From Coprinopsis marcescibilis (Eukaryota > Basidiomycota > Agaricomycetes > Agaricales > Psathyrellaceae), in the NCBI GenBank assembly GCA_004369085.1, contig ML210190.1, forward strand, positions 72,055 to 136,054: a stretch of 64,000 bases of DNA, in the 5' to 3' direction. The notes below the pieces were generated by a model. It ran no database searches, was not told where the DNA came from, and was given only the letters and a program-made list of their open reading frames with translations. The position numbers were made by a program, and so were the translations under genes. Shown one piece after another: positions 36,213-48,026 of the stretch; the stretch's first letter is position 1; each line of letters begins with the position of its first letter.

Positions 36213-37139
36213 TTAGGCGGTAGGGGCGGGGGTAACAGGTGTGTCGGGAGGAATGTCAGCTTTGCTTCCTCCTCGGTGAGCAGCTAACCGCCTCTCATCC
36301 TGCTTCTGCTGCAGACGCTCGATATCCTCGAGGAAGGTCAACAGTTCCTACAAGCACAGTTAATTTACTTCTCGCGCCAACATGATGCGCAAGAGCACCG
36401 CGTACCTTGTTCGTCGGTTCGTAGCTCAGGCCTAGCTTGATAGCATCAGCGGCCTCCCTCGTCTTGTTAATCGCCAGCAGCGCCTTGGCCTTGCGGAAGT
36501 GGCCTTTGGGCCAAGGCTTCCTCACAGCGATAACAAGCTCTGCATCAGTGAGCGCTGAGATGTAGTCTCCCAGTTCAAAGTACGACGCAGATCGGTTGGA
36601 AATGACGGTGGTGAGTTCCTCGCGCATAACGGTGTTGTTCTCCCAAGGCGGCCGTTGAACCGCGAGCTGTGCAGCTGCCGTGTATCGAAGAAGAGCCTGA
36701 GTGGAGTTTCCGGCCTTGAACAGAGCCTAGAGCAACACAATCAGTATCCAGAACAGCGAAAGACGCAGTAAGATTCGGGTAAACTCACATTCCCTTCATC
36801 CTTGGTCTGCTGCACCATCTGCGTAAGCTTCTGGCTCACAACATTACTCGGTGGAGGACAGAGCAGACCAGGGTTCGCTTCAAGGATCTTCGCCAGCCTG
36901 TTCGTATTGACAAAGTCCAGATTGCACTTGTCGCATTTCTCCAGCTTGTGCGGTGCGCAGACTGCGGTGTTCTGGTCTGGGTGAAGAGCGAGGGGGACGG
37001 GGGTGAACGCCTGGTCGAGAACGGCTTGGGCAGCAGAGTCGAGGACAGGGTATGGGCCTTGCTGCTGAGCTGCCTCTGGCCCGTGGTCATGAGAGTGCGA
37101 GTGGTCGCCTGGGGCGTGCGAGTGTCCGTGGTCTGCCAT
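36213..37139 (-). CDS. SEC72: SEC72-like TPR subunit of the ER translocon
   Basis: Sec72 is the cytosolic TPR subunit of the Sec62/63 complex and helps post-translational import into the endoplasmic reticulum. Three exons assemble in frame. The N-terminus is His-rich (seven His in the first 20 residues). Next comes YPVLDSAAQAVLDQAFTPVP, then TAVCAPHKLEKCDKCNLDFV with Cys/His residues, NRLAKILEANPGLLCPPPSN and VVSQKLTQMVQQTKDEGN. The TPR part follows: ALFKAGNSTQALLRYTAAAQ, EELTTVISNRSASYFELGDY, SALTDAELVIAVRKPWPKGH, FRKAKALLAINKTREAADAI. The tail ELLTFLEDIERLQQKQDERR is charged and then Pro-rich. The domain order matches fungal SEC72 annotations. The 1.3 kb to the right is shared with the divergent NLR gene. 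Confidence 0.88.
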
Positions 37140-38423
37140 CGTCGAGGTCGAGGTTAATGCAGGAATTGGAAATCGCTAAATGCCACGTCCTTGAGCTGAT
37201 GCTTTGATTGCCGAACTTTGATTGCACTTGGCGCGTCCGTGCGTCCGAGTCCGGCTTGTTGACCTCTGCTCCTGCTCCTGATCACTACCATGGATTCGTC
37301 AGAAATATAAATATAATTATTATTCCTGGTCAAGGTGATACATCCAGAGATATACTCCTGCTATTCCCACTACAGGATCCATCTATCTACTCACAACTGC
37401 GAGAAGAGCGACTGCAATCAATTTCCCAGGCAGGACCTCAAATCTCAATTCGCCCGACCATACACGGAGCTCTTTCATGGTTATATGAAGGTCCAACTAG
37501 GAACCTCAAGGCCCACTCCATCTGATACTTCTCTGAATCACAGCATATCTACCATCAGTCACTACTCATCATCCAACTATCACTGCCACACCCAACTTGA
37601 AACGGCAAAATGCCAGCTTGATATTACTATTAGTACAGAAATAAAGCTGCATGTCCGCGGTTCGTTTGTGCTTAGCGTACCGGCGTTAAGGAATCCTACA
37701 TTACACGCGATCCACAGACGAAATTCCCGAGCCAATGGCTGACCTTTGTTTTCACGTCCAGACCAGCTGTGGCAGTAGGATACAAGGCAAGCACGTGTCT
37801 AGTGCAGAGTCGCTCTCTTGTGGTGACAAGGATTTGTGTGCCCAGAGGGTGTATCAAGCAGGAACATTGAGGAGCATTAGAACGTCATACATTATCTGGG
37901 ACTCGGAGGCATGAGCATCTCCGCACTTTGTCACTTGCTTTGGGAATGCCTGCACCTTTGGAATTTTGTGCTAAATGGGATTTACGGAATAAATTCTGCC
38001 ATGGCATGGCCTTCCTTTGTGTCCAATGAAAAGTAAGGCCACAGGATAACAGTGTAGTAGGACACATTCCCGGTTCATAACCTTTGTTTCTGGCTCAAAC
38101 ACGTCGTATGTTCCTGTACTGTGGCCAGAAGTTACATTACAGGATCAAAACCTGTTTTATCGCCGTAACAAACTGCCATTTTGACCGCTTCTTGCTGTGA
38201 CAATATGATAGCGATAATTGATCTGGCAAACTCAAGTCTTCGGACTTGCAGGAAAACGTCATAGGCGCCCATCAGAACGAGAACCAATACCCACAGCCAC
38301 CAGGTTAATTACGCACAGCATCGAGTTGCCAGCTGACCGCATCTCTCACGGAAGACAATATATACTAAATCAGCAACACTCTGCTTGAACCCGCCCTTCC
38401 TTCCCCGCAGCACGAGGGAAAGG
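37140..38423. promoter_or_regulatory. Divergent intergenic region SEC72 / NLR
   Basis: About 1.28 kb between divergent starts. It is AT-richer than the flanks, with no coding signal. A TATA box for the NLR lies at its right end. Confidence 0.4.
38358..38364 (+). promoter_or_regulatory. TATA box of the NLR gene
   Basis: ATATATA, with the ATG 60 bases downstream at 38424. Confidence 0.45.
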
Positions 38424-40433
38424 ATGCCTTTCTTTCAGGACGCAACGGGTCTACACTTTACCGATAACCACTTTACAGATGTCGCAGGGAACTACAACAA
38501 GACAGTCTTCATCCAAAACAACCACCTGCAGTACACAGATGGTATGGGCGCCTGCTCTTGACAGATGTGCCGTCCGCCTCCGTGCTAACACAGCTTTCCA
38601 GCAATAACAGGGGCTCTACACGACCACATCGCAGCAGGTGCCCTTCACAATGCCATGCAGCGTTTCGACGCACCACGGTGCCATCCCCAAACACGGGAGG
38701 CCGTCCAGAGCGACATCATGACCTGGCTGCGCACCTCGCGCAGACGCGAGTCCGACAGCCTTCCCAGCTCCAACGAAACCACCACCACCACCACCACCAC
38801 CACCAACTGCCTCTGGGTAACAGGCGCAGCAGGTACCGGAAAAACCGCCATCCTCCAAAGCATCGCCGAAACCTGCGCATCCGAAGGAAACCTCGCTGCC
38901 ACGTTCTTCTTTAGCTACCGCTGGGCAGAGAGGGACAACTATGACCGCTTCGTGCCTACCATCGCTTACCAGCTCGCCCAGAAGATCGAAAGCACGCGAG
39001 AGTTCATCACAGCTGCTGTCCTCAAGGATATATCCATCTTCAACCAGGACTTCCAGTCTCAGCTTGAAGCTCTCGTCCTGCACCCGCTTGCTCAGGCACG
39101 GGAGAAGGACTCACAAGCTGACCACCCACGGCCTCCCTGGCCGCACGTCATCATCATCGACGCCCTAGACGAATGCCAATTCAACATAAAGCAACAGACG
39201 ATCATCCTGGAAGCCCTCCACAAAGCCCTCCAGTCCCACCGCTTCCCATTCCGAATAATCATCGCCAGCCGCCCCGAGAAGCTTATCCGAACACACTTCT
39301 CGGGGAGCGGAAGCAAGAGCACGCGCAGAATTCACCTTGACGAAGACTACGACGCCAACTCGGACATACGGCTCTACCTGCAGTCCTCCTTCAACGCCAT
39401 CCGCGCCAAATACCACCTAGACGAATCGTGGCCCTCGGACGCCGACGTCCAGCTGCTCGTGCGGAGAGCCTCGGGCCAGTTCATATACGCCAGCACCGCT
39501 CTCAAGTACATCGACGACCCATCGCAGCAACCCGAAGAGCACCTCCACCACGTCCTAAACATCGAAGCAGACCACCAAGCCCCGGAAACCCACCCTCTCG
39601 CCCCACTCGACATCCTCTACACCTCCATCCTCAACAGATGCCCCGACCCCACGCAGTCCGCCCTCACAGTCCAGATGATCTCCGTCCTCCACAGCCGGCT
39701 CTCAGCGGGGAGCATCAACCACCTTCTCGGGTACCGACCGCAAGACCACGCAAGGATCTTCGACGGCCTTCACAGCCTCCTCCACGTCCCCGCACACGAC
39801 AACCCAGATGCCTTCTACAACCTCCACCACAAAACCCTCGTCGACTTTCTAGAATCCACTCCAACCCGCGCCCAGCACCTATTCAACTCCAAAAAACTCG
39901 TATACAGCAAAATAGGTGCCCAGTACCTCAAACTCTGCACGCGAACCGCCACAGGTGAGCAGTGACTTCAAGGCACTTGCTAACACATTCGTCAAGTATG
40001 CAAACTAAATGTTAATGCTACGCCCACAGGTACCGGCACCGAACGCACAAACCGCAACACAACAGCCTGCATCTCCCGCATCTGGTTCTCCAAATGCATA
40101 CTCTGGTCCAGCCTCAAAGACCGAGAACTCTCGAATCTGTTGGCCAACTTTGACGTCGAATGGTGGGTGCGCCAGACGCTCAGCTTGGGACAGACGATGC
40201 CGATGTTTGAGATCAACAACATGTATATGCTGATGCACCATCGGGACCTCGGGGTGAGTGGATCGTTTTGTCACTTATTTCTTCAACCCTCTTCCATCCA
40301 ATGTTTCTCGACCGGCGCCCATGCCACAAGTCTGACTCCAACCCTCCTATCCAGTGCCGCTTCTTCAAATGCAGCCACATATGCCGCCGTTGGCGTTCAG
40401 GAATCCTCCGCCAATGCCGCGAAAGCACCTTGA
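38424..40433 (+). CDS. NACHT-type NLR (STAND NTPase), short form
   Basis: STAND ATPases of this kind act as signal-dependent switches in fungal self/non-self recognition. The first exon encodes MPFFQDATGL followed by FTDNHFTDVAGNYNKTVF, a short motif found at the start of many mushroom NLRs. After the intron comes DAITGALHDHIAAGA. The NTPase part has Walker A GAAGTGKT, FFFSYRW, Walker B VIIIDALDEC and sensor IIASRPEK. The winged-helix-like region includes GSINHLLGYRPQDH and LHHKTLVDFL. A poly-Thr run from (ACC)9 (38778-38804) precedes Walker A. A second intron at 39953-40029 leads to TGTERTNRNT and WFSKCILWSSLKDRELSNLL. No WD40, ankyrin or TPR repeats follow. The end is uncertain: after 40253 all three frames stay open, with stops at 40433, 40549 and 40557. 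Confidence 0.85.
38778..38804 (+). repeat. (ACC)9 microsatellite in the NLR
   Basis: Nine ACC codons give a run of nine Thr immediately before the Walker A region. Confidence 0.9.
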
Positions 40434-41716
40434 TGCCAATCAGCTTCCCATCCAAGCTCACCAGGTTCAGACGCCGCTGGGCTGCCCCATACCGCGGGGA
40501 ACTCGATATATCTCATGTACCAGTAATTTTCGAATGTACATATGGATGACAACTTAAACTGAAAACATTGAAAGCATTGAAAGTGCCACCGATTGACTTT
40601 TCGCATGGAAGGTCTCCTGCTCTACCCGATCTAACATCGCAAACCCCAGCTCGAAGACGAACGAACGATTATTATGTGGGCTTGAACCCAGTCAAATAAA
40701 TATATAATGACAATGCGTGCAATGCTAATGCTAATGTGATGCCAACGTGCTGCTCTATGCATAAGTAGTAAGAAAGCGATGGAAGGGAACAAAATGATTG
40801 TCAAAAGGCTGAATAAAGAAAGGAAAGAGAAAGGTAGAATATCAGTCCATCCCATCAAGAAAAAAAGGGGGTTCAACGTACACAAATCACGAATCAAAGG
40901 GTTCGTTCTATCTACAATCAACTATGAAGAATGAAGAAAGAAAGAAAACGGAAAGACTAAAAAGTGAGGTGATTCGTAAGTAGTACGTGGATATGTCGTC
41001 GCAATACAATATACAATGATACTGATAATAGGTTATAGTAGTATACTCTTTAAAAACGGAGGATGATGATCGTAAAGCGTTAACGATGCGATGTTGAAAG
41101 AATACACGGGTCCCAAACGCACAACAAACAGGCTAGGAAAACAACATGCGATGATAACAACCAGTCAAGAGTCATGATGCCAATATGGGACGTGCGTGAG
41201 GATGTTCGTGTGGGGTATACAACTATAACTATAACCGAGACGGGAAAATGGAAGGGATGTATCGCGACATTCGACAAGATGGAAAATGGGAGGGGACTGA
41301 TACAACGGACAAGAGAATGAGAGCATAGAATGGTAAGACAGAAATAAGAAATACTCGACGAGCGACAATAATACAACGGGGGTGTAAAAACACACAAACC
41401 CGGGTCTATCTTGATGTTGGTGTAGGTCTCCGGGGATGAAGAAGAAAATGGGAGACGAGCCGGGGGTACGAGGAAAGCGTGTCTAGGATGGAAAGGGTCC
41501 TCCGGCAAGAGATTCCGGTTTTGATGTCTTCAAGGTAATTGTCGATGGCGAGCGTGAAGCGGAATGAATTTTTTTTGGGGGGTTTTATTTTTGAGGGAGC
41601 GAAAGCGGCAGCACATGAGCATTGAGGGCATCGTCTGGAAAAAATGATTCGTTCATAGGTTAGGAAGAGGATTGCAGCAAACGGGGATGGTAGGCGAGTG
41701 CAAGGTCAACAAGCAT
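40434..41716. other. Convergent intergenic region NLR / DED1
   Basis: About 1.28 kb between two stops. The right part (about 41000-41716) is probably the long 3' untranslated region of DED1, purine-rich on the plus strand. The minus-strand frame 41080-41508 lies here and has no recognisable domain. Confidence 0.45.
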
Positions 41717-43811
<2,095 letters not shown>

Positions 43812-44201
43812 ATTAATCGGTGGTAGACTTGAAAAAGTAGTGACTGGACTGGTGAAGTTGGGTGGTATCGATGGAATATGTGTCGATGCAAGCTGTTGGG
43901 CGTGCAGGGCGATTTTTAGCGTCTTTCGTTGAGATAAATCGAAAGAAACGAGCGTCTTTGAAGTAGAAGCGAAAATGTAAAGGATAAAAGGGAAATTTGA
44001 ATGAAAACTGAAAGAAAAAGTCGTCTAGAGTGGCGGGTTTTGTGATGATGGTGGTACCAGATCAAAGGGCAGAAAGGGGTCGGCTGCCAGCCACGACGAA
44101 AAATTCCCTCGCCCCACAGCTGACTAAGCTCACCGCCTCAAACGATCGGACAAACAGAACCTCCACTGGTGGCATTCGCTGGCTATCTACTACTCCGACT
44201 A
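43812..44201. other. Spacer between HGH1 and DED1
   Basis: About 390 bases between the DED1 start and the HGH1 stop, both minus strand. It should hold the DED1 promoter and the HGH1 3' end. No gene seen. Confidence 0.5.
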
Positions 44202-46003
44202 TTATATCTCTTCAATTTTAAAGTCTTCTTCGTCACTGTCTTCAGCTTTGGTGCTGACACTAATTGTGTCAGCCTTGTTTAATTCTGCGTCAACAATGTC
44301 CTCTTCCTCCTCATCTGCTGCCTGGATGCTTGGTTCTTCTCCCTTGAGCATCTGCACCAGCCTTTCCACCTCTTCTCGCACCTACTCCAACGATTAGTCA
44401 AAAGCCAAGGTATTCGGATTTAAGATGAACCTTCTCTTCCTTCTCCTGCAGATGGAACTCTCGGACAATTTCGTAGACACCAGTGCTTCGGAGATAGTCC
44501 CGTCCCCATCTCGTATGACACAGCAAAATCAGTGCCTCCACCACCGTTATCCGGATATTTGCATCTGCCTCACGTTTCTTGTCGGGAGGCAAGAACTGTA
44601 GAGATGGGTGGAGCTTTTCCTGGTCCTATGCAACGTCAATATCTGAACTTCTTTCCTTGAATGACACCTACGTCTAGGTCAAACTCTTCCGGTCCAGCTA
44701 GGGGCAGGAGAAGATACGGCACTGCATCAATTCCAGGGGCAGCCACCTTTGAAGGCTGCACCACCACCCTCTCGCTTTCTGGGCTCAAGATCGCCTTGTG
44801 AGCTTTGACAAGGAAGCAACAATTTCTAGACTTAAGTTAGCTCTACGCCCGAACTTGGATCCCAATTCACTCACTTAATGGATGAAGCGACACCTTTCCT
44901 CCTTATCGAATCCTTATGCTCGGTAAACGGCACAATCTTCGCAAGAGGATATTCCAGCGCAATCTTTCCATCCTGAGTCTCCGTCACCTGGCTCAGGTCG
45001 GTTTTGGTGATGTCCGATGGTTGAGGAGTAAGGAAAACAAGTCGTCCCGCAGGCGACTGTATCCCACGGTCAATGCCGTTGAACGAAAGAAATTGTCAAC
45101 AGACTTACCACTGTGATGTTCGCAAATACACTGGCAAGGAAGTTCAACTCGCCCTTCCTTTTTCTTTTCGACAGGTCGTCAATGTCACCCATCGTCGCAC
45201 CCTGCACGAATGCATCGATGAGTAGTGGGAGTGCGTTCAATTCCATTTCCTGTCCGGTAGGATGGGGGACCGGTGTTGGACTCGAACCCGACCGTGAATC
45301 CACCGGGTACATCTGGAACGCATCTTCTCCGTATGGTTTATATTGAATAACCTTGATCTTCATCGTGATAACAATGAGACAGGCCGCCGAGGATGCGGTG
45401 AGGTTGGAGAGCAACATTGCCGCGAGGTCAGCGCATATCGACTGCGGGTTCTAGAGGCATCTCAGCGCCAAAAACAAGGGTCCACACTGACAGAGTAACG
45501 CACGACGATGTAGGACACGATGAAAGTGAGGAACGACGGATCTGATAGCGGTCCGATGAGCATAGGCGAGTCGGACAGGTTCACCAGTGCTCGGAAAGCG
45601 TCATGAGCAATATTCTATCACCAACAGTAAGATAAAGAGTTTGTCACTGCTGTCACGATACTCACAAGCTGATCACGGCACAAGAGCTTCAAATCCCGAA
45701 TGACATCTGTCTCCTTGGGTTTCTGCAGCCCTCCTCCGCCTAATCCCTTGAAAAAGAGTGTATCTCTGTAGGGTGAACCTTGTGGTGTCTGTGGCAGCAG
45801 ATTCGATAATGCAAGCTGCCTCGCTTGTGGGTTCCTATCTCTCAAGAAAGGTACGAGCTACCAGTAGCAACAGAGGTGCAAGACAATCATATCAGCGCGG
45901 CCCAGAATGTTCGGTAAATGTGAATGGTTCAGACTATTCGTTGGTTTGAACGTCAATAGTACCAGAGAGATTAAGCGCTAACCTCAAGCAGTTGAGCTTG
46001 CAT
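44202..46003 (-). CDS. HGH1: HGH1 family protein, eEF2-folding chaperone
   Basis: HGH1 (FAM203/BRP16) is an armadillo/HEAT-like cytosolic factor that brings newly made eEF2 to the CCT chaperonin. The first exon is only MQAQLLE (46003-45983). Exon 2 starts after a TAG acceptor at 45858-45860 with LVPFLRDRNPQARQLALSNL, the typical HGH1 start. Further segments are NIAHDAFRALVNLSDSPMLI, ICADLAAMLLSNLTAS, LPLLIDAFVQGA, LNFLASVFANIT, IRRKGVASSIKNCCF and PYLLLPLAGPEEFDLDDQEK. The last matches the family's LLPLAGPEE(Y/F) motif. Later come EADANIRITVVEALILLCHT and GRDYLRSTGVYEIVREFH. The tail is acidic. The promoter, exon 1 and intron 1 are duplicated just upstream (46841-47700). Confidence 0.92.
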
Positions 46004-46840
46004 CGTTACTTCTGGAGTGGTAGAGAGTGGATAGGGAGAAAGGAATTCAATTAACTTGCCAGAGCTGGTCTGCGCGGAAATTTCTGATCTTCTCCTTCCT
46101 CAAGAGATCGAAATCTTATCGGCGACGTCGTCAGTCCAATCAATGTGCATGTGGTTCTGTTTGCCAAAGGCTTTGCCTGCCGCTTGTTCGGCTGGATTTC
46201 ACGTTGCGGAATGGAGTCGAGTCTGGACTTTGAACTTGAACGTTGAACGTTGAACGTTGAACACTGAACGCTGAACGCGCCCAATTTTGAATTGCGCGAG
46301 ACACCCGCTGGATGTATCAATGTGATTAAGGGCTGCGCATACCTCAAGAGACTGGCCTCGCTGTGACTGCTTGGGAAACTTTGGATGTGATCGCAGCGCT
46401 TAGAGTTTCTAAATGAGGGAGTTAGTTCGTCCTGTTAAGCGGTATAGCATGCCAACTCGCCAGGGCAACGTAAGACTCCGTTATGACCACCCTAGGCTGC
46501 GCATTCTAAACGGTACATGCGATTCAGGACGCGATGACCAAAGTTGCACACGAAACGCAAGGAACTGCGGCTCACGCCCGGCCCTTTGCTGCTTTACGTT
46601 GACATTATCAAATCTAAAATAGGATGTTATTTCCAATCGAATCCGAGTCCACGTTAGAGGATTGAATTTGCGCGATTCTTCGGACTGGAGGCTGAGTTTT
46701 ATTAGTATGCGATATTGTCAGCTCAAGAAGATCCAGGGTGCCTATTTTACTGGAAATATTGTAAACGTCTTTTAGGGACAATCGTATCAACGCGAACAAC
46801 ATGTTGCATGAGTCCTTTCGGAACGAGCTCTCGAGGGCAA
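45857..46840 (-). repeat. Tandem duplication, proximal unit (live HGH1 5' end)
   Basis: This ~984-base unit holds HGH1 intron 1, exon 1 and the upstream region. It matches the adjacent unit 46841-47700 almost base for base over the first ~240 bases, then with indels. It contains a GTTGAAC repeat (46230-46277) and about 100 further bases that the distal unit lacks. Confidence 0.92.
46230..46277. repeat. GTTGAAC heptanucleotide repeat
   Basis: Six to seven copies of a GTTGAAC-like unit, the last ones degenerate (ACTGAAC, GCTGAAC). Absent from the other duplicated unit. Confidence 0.85.
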
Positions 46841-47700
46841 GCTACCAGTAGCAACAGAGGTGCAAGACAATCATATCAGCGCGGCCCAGAAATGTTTGGT
46901 AAATGTGAATGGTTTAGACTATTCGTTGGTTTGAACGTCAATAGTACCAGAGAGACTAAGCGCAACCTCAAGCAGTTGAGCTTGCATCGTTACTTCTGGA
47001 GTGGTAGAGTGGATAAGGAGAAAAAGCAATTCAATTCACTTGCCAGAGCTGGTCTACGCGGAAATTTCTGATCTTCTCCTTCCTCCACAAAAAGATCTAA
47101 ATCTTATCGGCGACGTCATCAGTGCGATCAATGTTGTGGCTCTGTTTGATGTGAATTGGACGAGATACCCGCTGCATATTTCAATGTGTGTAAGGGCTGC
47201 GCATACCTTAGCCCCACTGTGACTACTTTGGAAGATTTGGATGCGCAGTGTTCAGATTTTCTAAATGAGGAGTTATAGTTCGTCCTGTTAAGCGGTATAG
47301 TATGCCAATTCGCCAGGGAAACGTAGCTCCGTTATGATCGCCCTGGGCTACGCATATATTTGGCACATGGGATTCAGAACGCGATGACCAAAGTTGCACA
47401 CGAAATGCAAGGAACTGCGGCTCACGTCCGGCCCTTTGCTGCTTTACGTTGACGTTATCAAATCTAAAATAAGATGTTCCTTCCAATCGAATCCCCAAGT
47501 CCACGTTAGAGGACACGTTGTAGGATTGAATTTGCGCAATTCTTCGGACTGGAAGCTGAATTTTATTAGCATGCGATATTGTCAGCTCAAGAAGATCCAG
47601 GGTGCCTATTTTCTGGAAATATTCTAAACCTCTTCTAGGAACAAATTAAACGCGAATAAATGTTGCATGAGTCCTTTCGGAACGATCTCTTGAGGGCAAC
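46841..47700 (-). repeat. Tandem duplication, distal unit (second HGH1 promoter and exon 1)
   Basis: This ~860-base unit repeats intron 1, exon 1 and upstream DNA of HGH1. Its exon 1 copy, near 46968-46988, still encodes MQAQLLE without a change. The donor that follows reads GTTGCG instead of GTTAGC in the proximal unit. No other exon is present. Both units end in a shared GAGGGCAA sequence. Confidence 0.9.
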
Positions 47701-48026
47701 AAGTTGATCTCCGGTGCAAGTAACAGAATTGACATTGGGTGTAGTGATGGTGGTAAGCATTGTATCGCCTTCGAATGCCTGACGCTGATTCCCATCCCAG
47801 TACAGGGCCAGGAGGTCCATTTTCATTTCGCCACCTGACTCAGTCAGACCACCCACGGATATTCCCCTGGAAGCGCGCTATTTGCAAGCAGCATTATTGA
47901 TCATCTAGATCTCGACCTTCTGTACCTTTTGTAGTTAGGTCATTGGTTATGTGACATTCCCAACGCACAAGGCATAATTCTTATAAAGGCGACTCATTCC
48001 AACTTACAGAGCTCATGATCAGCATC
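47701..48026. promoter_or_regulatory. Promoter region of P450 paralogue C
   Basis: About 330 bases between the duplicated unit and the P450 start. It has no coding signal and contains the TATA box listed separately. Confidence 0.5.
47982..47988 (+). promoter_or_regulatory. TATA box of P450 paralogue C
   Basis: TATAAAG about 39 bases ahead of the ATG at 48027, the same placement as in paralogues A and B. Confidence 0.6.

Noticed and set aside
41080..41508. 142-codon hydrophobic minus-strand frame downstream of DED1
   Set aside because: Lies in the probable DED1 3' untranslated region; the hydrophobicity follows from T-rich DNA.
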